Origin: Bacteroidota bacterium
Lineage (GTDB): Bacteria > Bacteroidota > Ignavibacteria > UBA10030 > UBA8401
Direction of reading: 5' to 3'
Length of the DNA: 64,000 nt
Assembly: GCA_021796215.1 (NCBI GenBank)
Contig: JAJYOK010000003.1
Location: 124,001 to 188,000 of the forward strand
The position numbers were made by a program, and so were the translations under genes. Of this stretch, positions 18,702 through 28,097 are shown piece by piece. Numbering within the stretch: position 1 is the first letter of the stretch; each line of letters opens with the position of its first letter. A model generated the notes under the pieces. It saw nothing but the letters and a program-made list of their open reading frames with translations. It had not been told where the DNA came from and did not search any database.

Positions 18702-19117
18702 AACTTCTCCGTGTCTTTACTATTCAAAACTCAGTGGCTGCCTTTTTCACGCATGTTGTCCATGGAATTTGAGAAGGTTATCGCCCCCGCAGTAATACAT
18801 TTTCCGCTTGTTCTGACGCAGAAGAAAATGAAAATAACTGTATAACATAAGCACGGCGGGTGTTGTGTTCGCTGGCTCATCTTGTATGTTGGACGAAAGA
18901 GAACATTTCTGTAATTATTAGGTCTCTTGCGGGAAAAGAGATAGGAACCGAAATTGGTGGGGTTCTTATCGGTGTGAAAAATTTACTCATTCAGTAAGAT
19001 AAAATCAAGCTTTGCCCTACAATTCTTTGACCTTGAGAGTCAAAAAACCTGCATTGTAGTTGTATTGTTTTCAAGGGAAAAGTATATTAACACATCTTCT
19101 CATCATGGAATATCGTC
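18702..19117. promoter_or_regulatory. 416-bp divergent intergenic region with a TTTGAC-N7-GTCAAA inverted repeat
   Basis: No gene is visible. The region must hold the promoters of the giant gene (leftward) and the decarboxylase (rightward), but no convincing -35/-10 pair was recognised. A perfect 6-bp inverted repeat, TTTGAC (19026-19031) and GTCAAA (19039-19044), sits 74 bp upstream of the decarboxylase start and could be a dimeric regulator site. This is inference from symmetry only. Confidence 0.35.
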
Positions 19118-20527
19118 ATGGACACAAACCAGCTTCTCGAACTTCTCTCATCATCACTGCACGAACAGAACGCGTGGAAAAATTCCTTCGGTGCATTTGA
19201 AACCGATGAAAGCCTTCAGCTTGAACCGGAAAAAGTCGGTGCCGTGTTCAACGAACTCAATGAGCGATTGAAGGACAATTATCCTTTTTTCCATCCCCGC
19301 TACGCCGGACAAATGCTGAAGCCGGCGCATCCTGCCGCGATGGCGGCGTATTTCATCGCCATGCAGATCAATCCGAATAACCACGCGCTCGATGGCGGTC
19401 CGGCGACAGCGAAAATGGAAATCGAAGCGGTCGAAGAGATTGCTTCAATGTTTGGTTACGGGCAGCATCCTCCGAAGGAGCCGCGCTTTGGCGGGATCGG
19501 ACATCTCACGAGCAGCGGCACCATCGCCAATCTTGAAGCGCTATTTGTGGCACGCTCGCTTCATCCCGGAAAAACAATTGCGTTCTCATCGCAAAGTCAT
19601 TACACGCACAAACGCATGTGTGATGTTCTCGGCACCGGCACAGTTGAAATTCCTGCGGATGCGTCCGGCAAAATTGATCTCAACGTTCTCGAAGATGCAT
19701 TAAAAAAAGGAACCATCGGAACGGTTGTTGCAACCATCGGCACAACACCGCTTGGCACTGTTGATCCGCTCGACAAAATTATTCCGATGTGCAAACGCTA
19801 CGGCACGCGCGTTCATGCCGATGCCGCGTACGGCGGATTTTTCACACTGCTGGCAAAACAGGAACATCCGATCATTGATCCGGAGCCGTTCCTTCATCTT
19901 TCGCAGTGCGACAGCATTGTTGTAGATCCGCACAAGCATGGCTTGCAGCCGTACGGATGCGGCTGCGTTCTCTTCCGCGATCCATCGGTCGGCAAATTCT
20001 ACAAACACGATTCGCCGTACACGTATTTTACTTCCCGCGATCTGCATCTCGGCGAGATCAGTCTTGAATGCTCGCGCGCCGGCGCCGCGGCGGCAGCATT
20101 GTGGACAACGCTGAAACTCTTTCCGCTTGAACCGAACGCGGGACTCGGCGCCGTGCTGGAAAAAACGCGCAAAGCGGCGCTTGAATTGAACAAGCTTTTA
20201 TCCGCAAGCCTTGTTTTGCAAAGTTTTGTTGAACCGGAGTTGGACATTGTCACATATTTTCCACATTCAACGCCGTTTTCCGCTTCAAACATTTCACAAC
20301 GCACAGAAAAAATATTCAACTTGGCAATGCATCATTCTTCCCATCCGCTCTATCTCGCGCTGCTGAAAGTTGCATCTTCGCATCTCAACGCACGCACTGC
20401 TGGTTTTATTGTAAACCAACCAACAACAACAATTCTTCGCAGTGTACTGATGAAGCCGGAACATTTGCGCTTTGTACCGACGATGTTCGAAGAACTTGAA
20501 ACATTTGCAGAAAACAGCAATAGATGA
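19118..20527 (+). CDS. Group II pyridoxal-phosphate-dependent amino acid decarboxylase
   Basis: This 469-residue protein of the glutamate/tyrosine/aromatic amino acid decarboxylase superfamily has HPRYAGQML near the N-terminus, TSSGTIANLEAL for the cofactor phosphate, HADAAYGG with the aspartate that binds the PLP nitrogen, and the Schiff-base lysine K273 in DPHKHGLQPYGCG. The family releases CO2 from amino acids such as glutamate, tyrosine or 2,4-diaminobutyrate; the substrate cannot be fixed from motifs. It ends in an ATGA overlap with a TonB-dependent receptor gene, an unusual pairing that suggests coordinated expression. Confidence 0.88.
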   Translation: MDTNQLLELLSSSLHEQNAWKNSFGAFETDESLQLEPEKVGAVFNELNERLKDNYPFFHPRYAGQMLKPAHPAAMAAYFIAMQINPNNHALDGGPATAKMEIEAVEEIASMFGYGQHPPKEPRFGGIGHLTSSGTIANLEALFVARSLHPGKTIAFSSQSHYTHKRMCDVLGTGTVEIPADASGKIDLNVLEDALKKGTIGTVVATIGTTPLGTVDPLDKIIPMCKRYGTRVHADAAYGGFFTLLAKQEHPIIDPEPFLHLSQCDSIVVDPHKHGLQPYGCGCVLFRDPSVGKFYKHDSPYTYFTSRDLHLGEISLECSRAGAAAAALWTTLKLFPLEPNAGLGAVLEKTRKAALELNKLLSASLVLQSFVEPELDIVTYFPHSTPFSASNISQRTEKIFNLAMHHSSHPLYLALLKVASSHLNARTAGFIVNQPTTTILRSVLMKPEHLRFVPTMFEELETFAENSNR

Positions 20528-22812
20528 TCACAGCCATACTACAACTTCTCATTCTTCCGTTTTTTTTCTCAACATCTTCGGCCCCAACGGGGTCTTCGAC
20601 CGGAACAATCACAGGAACGGTCGTTAACAGCATTACCAAAGAGCCGATTGCCGGAGCGTCAGTGCTTGTTGTCGGAACGACATTCGGCGCCGCAACGGAT
20701 ACATCGGGCGCGTTCGTCATTCCGAATGTCCTCGTCGGAACATATCAAGTGCAGGCAAGTACGGTTGGTTTTCAGCCGAATCTTCAATCGAACATTGTCG
20801 TCTCTTCCGGCATGCCCGCGATGATCACATTTGAAATGAACGAAGCCGCACTCAACGTCGGCGGCGTTACCGTCACTGCAGATTATTTTCAAAAGAACGC
20901 CGACGAACCGGTGAGTGTGCAAACATTAGGCTACGAAGAAATCCGCCGGCTCCCCGGCGGCTTGGAAGATGTTGCACGCGCTGTAGCAATCCTCCCCGGA
21001 GTTGCACAGGTGCAAACAGGGCGCAACGATCTTGTTGTACGCGGCGGTTCACCGTCTGAAAACCTTTTCGTCGTTGACAATATTCAATTGCCGAACATCA
21101 ACCATTTTGCAACTCAGGGTGCAAGCGGCGGGCCGCTCAGCTTTATTAATCTTGATTTTGTCGATGCGGTAACATTTTCAAGCGGCGGATTCGGCGTACG
21201 CTACGGCGACAAGCTTTCTTCCGTCCTTAAAATTAAAATGAGAGATGGACGCACCGATCATTTCGGCGGCAAGGCGACAATTTCCGCCTCGCAATTCGGA
21301 CTGAATCTTGAAGGGCCTGTAAATCACGACGGCTCATTTCTCTTTTCTGCACGGCGAAGCTACCTTGATTTTATTTTCAAAGCCGCCGGACTCAGCTTCG
21401 TTCCCGAATACTGGGACTTCACCGGGAAGGCAAACTATCATCTCAACAAGAATGACGAAATCACTTTTCTCGGCATCGGAGCTTTGGACGATGTAAAACT
21501 GTTCAACAATACGCCGCAGCAGCGTTACGACAATTCACACATTCTCCGCAGCAATCAAAACGAAGGCGTCGGCGGAATTTCGTGGCGGCATTTGCTTCCG
21601 AAGGGTTATGCAACGGCGACGATCTCTCAAACAATTTTCACTTACGATTATCGTCAGGACGACACGCTGACAAATCCAATCTTCACAGACAATTCAGTTG
21701 AACGGGAAACATCATTGCGTGGTGATGCTGTGCTGCAAGTGACTTCGTCGTCGGAATTATCATTCGGCGTTGAGGGAACGTTTGCTTCGTTTTCCAGCAG
21801 CATTTTTCTGAAAAAATTTTATACCAACTACAGTGATTCGCTTCAAGTAAACACCACGCTCGACACTACAGGGTTCAAAAGCGCAGGCTACGTTCAACTT
21901 ACACAATCGCTTTCTGAGCGTATGAAAATAACCGCAGGCGTGCGCGCGGATTATTTCAATCTTATCGCTCGCCCGTTTGCATTTTCGCCGCGGCTTTCGG
22001 CAACGTATATGCTTGATGCGGAAACGAACATCAATGCGAGTATCGGCAAATATTACCAATCGCCGGCGTACGTGTGGCTCGCCGCAAATCCGGCAAATCG
22101 CAACCTGCGATTCATTTCCGTAACTCAATACATTCTTGGAATTGACCGCTTGCTTCGCACCGATACAAAGATCAGCCTCGAAGGCTACATCAAAAATTAT
22201 TCCGACTATCCGGCAAGCCTGCGGCAAAAATTTCTCGTTCTCTCGAATGCCGGTTCCGGATTCGGCGGTTCGCAGGAATCATTTGCATCGTTCGGCATTG
22301 ACCCGCTTATCAGCGAAGGGACAGGCAAAGCGTACGGCGCAGAATTTTTCATGCAGAAGCAGCTTTCGGAAATTCCGTTCTATGGAATTATGAGCGTCAG
22401 TTGGAATCATGCGGAGTTCACGGCGTTGGATGGCATCAGCCGCCCGGGAAGCTTTGATCAGCGATGGATTATCAATCTTGGCGGCGGTTATGTTTTAAAC
22501 GAAGAATGGGAGTTCAGCGGGAAGTTTCGTTTTTTCACAGGCAGGCCTTACACGCCATACAATTCCGATGGAACACAAAACGCTGCACTCTACAACAGCG
22601 TCCGCACCGGTGCAAATCACAGCCTCGATTTGCGTATTGACCGCCGGTGGAATTTTTCAGGATGGACACTCATCACCTACGCCGACGTACAGAATGTGTA
22701 CAACCGCAAACCGCTCGATGTTCCGGTTTTCGATGAACGGACAAAGGAAGTAAAGCAGAACAGTAACTCCGTCGGCATTCTGCCTTCAATCGGCGTGAGT
22801 GCGATGTGGTAG
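20524..22812 (+). CDS. TonB-dependent receptor with N-terminal carboxypeptidase-regulatory-like domain
   Basis: Outer-membrane beta-barrel transporter or receptor, 762 residues. After a short signal peptide (about residues 1-22, AILQLLILPFFFSTSSA) comes a carboxypeptidase-regulatory-like domain (GTITGTVVNSITKEPIAGASV, about 25-110). A plug domain follows (RRLPGGLEDVARAVAILPGV, VVRGGSPSENLFVVDNI, FGVRYGDKLSSVLKIKMRD), then the barrel, ending in an aromatic residue (SAMW). The ligand is unknown. No SusD partner is present. The start codon overlaps the decarboxylase stop. The 199 bp downstream, before the convergent TSUP gene, show no feature. Confidence 0.9.
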   Translation: MITAILQLLILPFFFSTSSAPTGSSTGTITGTVVNSITKEPIAGASVLVVGTTFGAATDTSGAFVIPNVLVGTYQVQASTVGFQPNLQSNIVVSSGMPAMITFEMNEAALNVGGVTVTADYFQKNADEPVSVQTLGYEEIRRLPGGLEDVARAVAILPGVAQVQTGRNDLVVRGGSPSENLFVVDNIQLPNINHFATQGASGGPLSFINLDFVDAVTFSSGGFGVRYGDKLSSVLKIKMRDGRTDHFGGKATISASQFGLNLEGPVNHDGSFLFSARRSYLDFIFKAAGLSFVPEYWDFTGKANYHLNKNDEITFLGIGALDDVKLFNNTPQQRYDNSHILRSNQNEGVGGISWRHLLPKGYATATISQTIFTYDYRQDDTLTNPIFTDNSVERETSLRGDAVLQVTSSSELSFGVEGTFASFSSSIFLKKFYTNYSDSLQVNTTLDTTGFKSAGYVQLTQSLSERMKITAGVRADYFNLIARPFAFSPRLSATYMLDAETNINASIGKYYQSPAYVWLAANPANRNLRFISVTQYILGIDRLLRTDTKISLEGYIKNYSDYPASLRQKFLVLSNAGSGFGGSQESFASFGIDPLISEGTGKAYGAEFFMQKQLSEIPFYGIMSVSWNHAEFTALDGISRPGSFDQRWIINLGGGYVLNEEWEFSGKFRFFTGRPYTPYNSDGTQNAALYNSVRTGANHSLDLRIDRRWNFSGWTLITYADVQNVYNRKPLDVPVFDERTKEVKQNSNSVGILPSIGVSAMW

Positions 22813-23011
22813 TAACATCTAAATAAATTCTGGATGATGCTCAAGACCGGCAAGCTCATTTGTTAAAAGAAAAAGCAATTGCTGAAGGACAATCAAAATC
22901 CGCAAATAACAGTCTTGCTTGCTGCTCTGCCATATTCAAACGAAATGACTCACGCACAGGAGTTAGTAAGTGATGCCAATGCTATGCAATATTCTTGCAG
23001 TCTACGATCTG

Positions 23012-23776
23012 TTAATGTGAAAAGAATTGTGTGTAAAACAGCTTGCACACAGTCAAGAAAACGACGATGAGAAAAACCGGTTTGATGAATCGTACCCCTT
23101 TTCGTATCACTAACTTCGCGCCTAACCTTGAGCCGATGATCTGCCCCGCCGCCATCACAATTCCCGCGCTGAACCACACAACGCCACCGGCAACAAACAC
23201 AGCCAACGAAATAATATTGCTTGTGAAGTTCATCAGCTTTGTATAGCCGGTCGCCTTCTGCAAATTGAAACCGAGTGCAAGTACGAACGCTACCGCCCAA
23301 AACGAGCCAACGCCGGGACCAAAAAATCCGTCGTAGAATCCAAGCGCAATTCCGGCAATGGGATAAAATACTCTCGGTACCATCCGCGCACGTTCATCGC
23401 GCTCGCCAATCGCCGGCGTCGCTGCAACATAGACAAGAACTGCAACAAGAAGAAACGGGATCAATTTGCCAAGAAAGGCACTGTCAATGTTCTGCACCGC
23501 ATAGGCGCCTCCTGCTGCACCAATTGCAGTAAAAAAAATTCCACGCACCGCTTCGCGCCACTGTACAATGCGGTGACGGCTGTAATAATAGGTTGCCGTG
23601 AAGCTGCCGAATGTTCCCTGAAATTTGTTCGTCCCCAACGCGATCTGCGGCGGCATTCCTGCGCTGAGCATAATGGGAAGTGTGATAAGTCCGCCGCCGC
23701 CTGCAATTGAATCAACCAATCCGGCAGATAACCCGGTGAGAAATAAAATCGGATAGAGCCACTCGGAATGCAGCAT
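23012..23776 (-). CDS. TSUP (TauE/SafE) family membrane permease
   Basis: Inner-membrane protein of 254 residues with about eight hydrophobic segments. The N-terminal repeat carries the TSUP signature GLVDSIAGGGGLITLP followed by ALGTNKFQGTFGS, and the second half repeats it as GFYDGFFGPGVGSFW...ATGYTKLMNF. The family moves sulfite, sulfonates or other small organosulfur anions; the substrate here is unknown. The upstream EamA gene ends one base before this start, so both are probably on one transcript. Confidence 0.88.
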   Translation of the reverse strand: MLHSEWLYPILFLTGLSAGLVDSIAGGGGLITLPIMLSAGMPPQIALGTNKFQGTFGSFTATYYYSRHRIVQWREAVRGIFFTAIGAAGGAYAVQNIDSAFLGKLIPFLLVAVLVYVAATPAIGERDERARMVPRVFYPIAGIALGFYDGFFGPGVGSFWAVAFVLALGFNLQKATGYTKLMNFTSNIISLAVFVAGGVVWFSAGIVMAAGQIIGSRLGAKLVIRKGVRFIKPVFLIVVFLTVCKLFYTQFFSH

Positions 23777-23777
23777 C

Positions 23778-24668
23778 TCACCTCAAAAATAAAATTGCAA
23801 CTCCGGCAACTGCAACGAACGCGCCGGCGATTGCTTTCCACGAAAGTGATTCTCTATAGATATACCGCACCAACGGCAGCATCAAAATCGGAACAGTTGC
23901 CATGAGCGCCGCCGCAATGCCGACCTTCGTGTTGGCAACGGCAATCAGGCTGAACGTAATACCTAAATATGGACCGAGAACGGCGCCAAGAAGAGTGAAG
24001 CCGAATGTTTTTTTCTGCTGTGAAAATATTTTTACCGGATTGAAATATCTGTGCGTTAGAAAACCTAACGGCAGATAAACGATCATTGACGATGCAACTC
24101 TGACAAACGTCGCAACGAATCCGTTGATCGCTCCTTGATCGAACGCAAGCTTGGCAAAGATCAAGCCGACGCCCTGCCCTAATGCTCCGAGAAATCCGTA
24201 CACGAGCCCGGTTTTTGAGATCGTATATTTTGAAGAAGAAATTTCCGGGCGTTCAAGCACGACGAAAACAATTCCTGCAATCGTTACAATAATTCCTGCA
24301 ATTCCCCATGCAGGCAATATTTCGCCGAGAAAAAAATATGCAAGCACTGCGCTGATTGCCGGTGCGCTCGACATGATGAGCATGCTTAAGCGCGGCCCGA
24401 TTTCCTGATACGATTTGAACAAATACGTATCGCCGAATACCAAGCCGATGAATCCGCTGATGACAAGATAGAATACCTGCAACGAGGAAAGTGATACACT
24501 CACTCCGGCGGCAAGAATGGTCACAAACAAAAGAATTGTTGCAAGTATGAGGCGGGAAATATTGACTTGCACCGAACCGATCTTGTTTGTCGCCGTAGCA
24601 AAAGCGATAGAAGACCCCGACCAGCACACCGCAGTCAACAGCGCGCTTATTTCACCAAGAAAAGGCAT
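23778..24668 (-). CDS. EamA/DMT-family transporter
   Basis: A 296-residue inner-membrane protein with ten predicted hydrophobic segments in two EamA repeats. The first begins at ISALLTAVCWSGSSIAFA and the second at YGFLGALGQGVGLIFAKLAF, and the ending is typical (SWKAIAGAFVAVAGVAILFL). The drug/metabolite transporter superfamily exports amino acids, metabolites or drugs; the substrate is not deducible. It is the first gene of a two-gene unit with the TSUP permease. Confidence 0.9.
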   Translation of the reverse strand: MPFLGEISALLTAVCWSGSSIAFATATNKIGSVQVNISRLILATILLFVTILAAGVSVSLSSLQVFYLVISGFIGLVFGDTYLFKSYQEIGPRLSMLIMSSAPAISAVLAYFFLGEILPAWGIAGIIVTIAGIVFVVLERPEISSSKYTISKTGLVYGFLGALGQGVGLIFAKLAFDQGAINGFVATFVRVASSMIVYLPLGFLTHRYFNPVKIFSQQKKTFGFTLLGAVLGPYLGITFSLIAVANTKVGIAAALMATVPILMLPLVRYIYRESLSWKAIAGAFVAVAGVAILFLR

Positions 24669-24677
24669 AGAGAGAGA

Positions 24678-24734
24678 AGTCAGTAACCAGTAAACGGAAT
24701 CTTGTCCTTGAATACCGGGAACTGATTACTGACT
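24678..24734. repeat. Heptamer-based inverted repeat
   Basis: AGTCAGTAACCAGT (24678-24691) and ACTGATTACTGACT (24721-24734) are inverted copies with one mismatch around a 29-nt spacer. Each arm is built of 7-nt units (CAGTAAY, or ACTGATT/ACTGACT on the other arm). It fills the gap between the EamA and FKBP genes. The hairpin could end the FKBP transcript, but the heptamer periodicity points to a repeat family. Confidence 0.5.
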
Positions 24735-24740
24735 ACTGCA

Positions 24741-25475
24741 CTACTTCACTTTCAACAACTCGACATCGAAGATCAATGCCTCATTCGGTCCGATGTGCTG
24801 GCCTGCGCCGCGCTCACCGTACGCCAGTTCTGAAGGAATGAACAATTGCCATTTCGATCCCTCTTTCATCAGTTGCAGCGCTTCTATCCATCCCGGAATG
24901 ACACCGGAAACGGGAAATGTGATCGGCTCGCCGCGTTGGTACGAATCATCGAAAATGCTGCCGTCAATCAGCCTTCCCTGGTAATTCACGACAACTGTAT
25001 CGTTCTTCGTCGGCATTCGTCCGGTTCCTTCGCGGAGGATTTTATACTGCAAACCGTCTGGCAATGTCACGACACTGTCTTTCGTTTTGTTTGCGGCAAG
25101 AAAGTCCTCGCTTTCCTTTTTATTTTTCTCCGCAAGCTTCGCAAACTCTACCGACTGTTTCGCCATCATTTCCTTTTGAAACGCCGCCATCACTTCTTTC
25201 ATCTCGTCATCGGAAAGAAGATATTTCTTGCCTGCCAAGCCATCGTTGATTCCTTTCAACAGAAGATTGGCGTCAACATCAATACCTTGCTTTTTGAAAT
25301 TTTCACCGATGTTGGTTCCGATGGTGTAACTAATTTTGTCTTTTGGCGTTTTCAACTCCGTTTTAGCGGCTTTTGAAGCCGCCTTCTTTTGTGCGGACTT
25401 GCCCGCCGTACCTTGGGCGGAAAGAGAACTAAACGCAATCCCTATGCACACAACCACTGCAAAAAATAATTTCAT
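24741..25475 (-). CDS. FKBP-type peptidyl-prolyl isomerase, exported (FkpA/Mip-like)
   Basis: Exported folding catalyst of 244 residues: signal peptide to about residue 20 (ending SLSAQG), a helical FKBP N-terminal dimerisation domain at ~45-135 (YTIGTNIGENFKKQGIDVD...LLKGINDGL), and an FKBP catalytic domain from ~150 (VVVNYQGRLIDGSIFDDSYQ, then IPGWIEALQLMKEGSKW, then LAYGERGAG). It catalyses cis-trans isomerisation of peptidyl-prolyl bonds in the periplasm. The ATG at 25475 has AAGGAG eight to nine bases upstream. A TTG one codon earlier is less likely. Confidence 0.93.
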   Translation of the reverse strand: MKLFFAVVVCIGIAFSSLSAQGTAGKSAQKKAASKAAKTELKTPKDKISYTIGTNIGENFKKQGIDVDANLLLKGINDGLAGKKYLLSDDEMKEVMAAFQKEMMAKQSVEFAKLAEKNKKESEDFLAANKTKDSVVTLPDGLQYKILREGTGRMPTKNDTVVVNYQGRLIDGSIFDDSYQRGEPITFPVSGVIPGWIEALQLMKEGSKWQLFIPSELAYGERGAGQHIGPNEALIFDVELLKVK

Positions 25476-25609
25476 CAAAAAAACTCCTTTGGAAAAAAAT
25501 GATGTTATCCCCCACCCCGTAAAACGAGGTGAAGATGAATGGATTAAAGGTAAGGATTTTTTTCCTCAACAAAAAATGAAAAAAACACTTCCGCTAAACT
25601 GAGTAGCGG

Positions 25610-28000
25610 CTAAAACAAGGATGAACCTAATGTGATTGTGAAATTATCACACGTCCTATGCGTCAGCCGCCATGTGAAATCAAGCCGGAAGAGTCCAAGA
25701 ATCCTTCCGACTGCAAATCCGGCTTCTTGCAACACTCCATTCGTTGTGGATACCGGCGATAGTTGAATTCCCGTGCTTTCCCTTGAAAGGTCAGTCCATG
25801 CAGTTCCGCTGTAAACGATAAAGTCGGCGTTCTGGAGAAGTGGTAAATGAAGCAAGCGAAAGACAAGGCTTTGAAAATTGTATTCACATTGGAACGAGGC
25901 AAGGCGGTCTCCAGCAAATTCCTTGATGTGTATTGATTTGAATGCACCCTCCGGCGCAATGTCGCCTGTCTGTGATTCAAGATCGAAGAGTCTTTGCGGG
26001 GGGACTTTATCTATGGAAAATCCAAACCGCAATCTCAATTTTAACAGACCCGCACCAAGTCCGTGCTGGTGTCGCTGAACAATGACGGCACAGCGTGAAA
26101 AACTAAAGTCACTTTGAAATGATTTGCTATTTGTGTACTCTCCATTGAAATTGACGAACCATGCGTCAATGCTTTCGTCCGGTTCCTCCAGCATACCAAA
26201 CTCAATGTACTTTCTTGTATCGTACTCGAAGGAAAAGCCTGCACTTCGCAGATGCCCGTCTAAAATTGGTGGATTTGTTCGATACATGGCTGAAGAGCTG
26301 AACAAACTATGATCCGTATTTTTTCTGACGCTGGACTCCAACTCATCGAGGTACCGAATCTCAAAGAAGAAGCTTGACGGCGGTCTAAAACATGAGAACG
26401 CAGACCATCCTTCAGCGCGGTAGTAATCAACCGGGTCAGTTTCATCGAGAAGCGTGAGCCATGTTATCGCTCCTCTCGAAAAAACCGATTCGCCTTCTCT
26501 GAATTGAAGCCTGCGGTGAGCTTCAACTCCCAGAGACATCGTGTGGGAAGAAGAAAAATATTGCTCAAGGCTGACGGAATATTTCCACTGTTTGTCAGCA
26601 AAGCCATAGCCCATTGAGAATGAAGCTGGTGTCATTGAAAAGAGGTGGTCGAGCCTGAAACCGGCGCCCACGTACCCGCCTTCGACACGATCGAAGTGAA
26701 AGAAATCGGAAAAGCTTGTCAACGGAAGCTCGCGGAATGTTAAAGGCAGTTGTGCAAGATAAACGATGGAACGCACGGCAATGTTTGTGTTGGACATGAT
26801 ACTGTCGAGTCGTTGATATGCACTCGCTTCTTCAAGCGTCAACGGCAGAATGTCTGCGTTATTCCATGTTACAGAGTCGTACCTATCTGCGGCAGGCAGG
26901 GTGCTGACAAGGTATTTATCGAAAACCGAATCGCTGATGCCAGAATTAATTTTATAATCATGGAAAAGAGAATACTGCTGAAAGAACACCGGCGAGATCG
27001 GCAGAAACGGGAGTTTCACATCAAAATCCAGTTGAGATTCTATGGGAAGCCAGAATTTATCTTCGTACAGCGAGAACCGTTGGCGGAGTCGAATGTTTTC
27101 CATAGGAGACAAAATTAACGCGCTGTTGCCGTGTATATCAACACCCATAACAAGAAACGACTTGTCTGCAATGGAAATGGTTCCGTCGAACAGCGGGCGA
27201 AGCTCAGTTTTCGGTTTCATCCGCAGACGAAAGATTCTCACATGATCCATTGCAAGTGTGTCAAGTATTTCAAATGTGTAATAGTCAAGTGCATCGGGCG
27301 CGGTGGGCCCAACAATCGAAAGAGGCTCGAGCACGATTCGGTCGTCATTCAGATTTGGTATTCTGCCCGCCGTAAAAATGTTTTGGGCTGGAGAAACGTT
27401 TGCCGACTGTTTTCTGGCGGTGATGATCTCCTTGTACTTATCGGGGCCTTTCCAAAAACCGTCGGTCTGTGTTTCGAGAAGTCCTGCTATAATTGTATCT
27501 TTTCCATCATCTTTTGTTTTTATCGCGCGAAGCGTTGTTTTCGTGTAAGCCTTGAATTGATACGAGTGTAATTGAGAAAGCGCATTTTTCTTTCGCGCGA
27601 TTGCTTTTCTGATGATTTCATCTGCAGGATTAGCAAGATTTCCGTACACTACAAATTCCGGAAGCGGAAGTGTTGTCTGTCGGAGCGATATATCGCACTG
27701 AACACTTTTTCCTTGAATCTCTATTGTTACTGTATCTGACGTGTAGCCGATTTGACCGACGGTGAGGAGGTACGTTCCTGTCTGCAGCAGAAGGCGGTAA
27801 GCACCATCCGAGTTTGTTGTTGTTCCTCGTGATGTTCCAACGACACGGATGTTGACTGCAGGGAGAGGGGTGTGGGATTCAATATCTCTGACTATTCCGG
27901 TGACAACAACAACCTGTTCCTGTGCTGCCAATGTCAAATCGGACAAGAGAAAAATGAGGAAGAAAAGTAAAAAGGAAAAATAAGGCCGTTGGAAATTCAT
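25610..28000 (-). CDS. DUF5686 outer-membrane protein with carboxypeptidase-regulatory-like domain
   Basis: About 796 residues from ATG 28000; a TTG at 28042 would add 14 residues before the signal peptide. The signal peptide is rich in Phe/Leu and ends near AAQEQ. A carboxypeptidase-regulatory-like domain follows (VTGIVRDIESHTPLPAVNIRV...GTTTNSDGAYRL). It leads into the DUF5686 region (ADEIIRKAIARKKNALSQLHSYQFKAYTK), then a long probable beta-barrel rich in alternating polar/aromatic strands, ending ITLGSSLF. The family is common in Bacteroidetes and has no settled function; an outer-membrane location is expected. Confidence 0.85.
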   Translation of the reverse strand: MNFQRPYFSFLLFFLIFLLSDLTLAAQEQVVVVTGIVRDIESHTPLPAVNIRVVGTSRGTTTNSDGAYRLLLQTGTYLLTVGQIGYTSDTVTIEIQGKSVQCDISLRQTTLPLPEFVVYGNLANPADEIIRKAIARKKNALSQLHSYQFKAYTKTTLRAIKTKDDGKDTIIAGLLETQTDGFWKGPDKYKEIITARKQSANVSPAQNIFTAGRIPNLNDDRIVLEPLSIVGPTAPDALDYYTFEILDTLAMDHVRIFRLRMKPKTELRPLFDGTISIADKSFLVMGVDIHGNSALILSPMENIRLRQRFSLYEDKFWLPIESQLDFDVKLPFLPISPVFFQQYSLFHDYKINSGISDSVFDKYLVSTLPAADRYDSVTWNNADILPLTLEEASAYQRLDSIMSNTNIAVRSIVYLAQLPLTFRELPLTSFSDFFHFDRVEGGYVGAGFRLDHLFSMTPASFSMGYGFADKQWKYSVSLEQYFSSSHTMSLGVEAHRRLQFREGESVFSRGAITWLTLLDETDPVDYYRAEGWSAFSCFRPPSSFFFEIRYLDELESSVRKNTDHSLFSSSAMYRTNPPILDGHLRSAGFSFEYDTRKYIEFGMLEEPDESIDAWFVNFNGEYTNSKSFQSDFSFSRCAVIVQRHQHGLGAGLLKLRLRFGFSIDKVPPQRLFDLESQTGDIAPEGAFKSIHIKEFAGDRLASFQCEYNFQSLVFRLLHLPLLQNADFIVYSGTAWTDLSRESTGIQLSPVSTTNGVLQEAGFAVGRILGLFRLDFTWRLTHRTCDNFTITLGSSLF

Positions 28001-28097
28001 CAAAAGAATTTGAGCTGTGTGTAGGTGGTAACAGCGTTTCAAACAACGATTAATGTATAAAATAGCCCGGAGAACATCAATTGTATTCTGCCGTCTG

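Noticed and set aside
22813-23011. Small gene between the TonB receptor and TSUP genes (63 codons at 22879)
   Set aside because: It lacks a ribosome-binding site and domain, overlaps the convergent TSUP gene and its codon use looks random.
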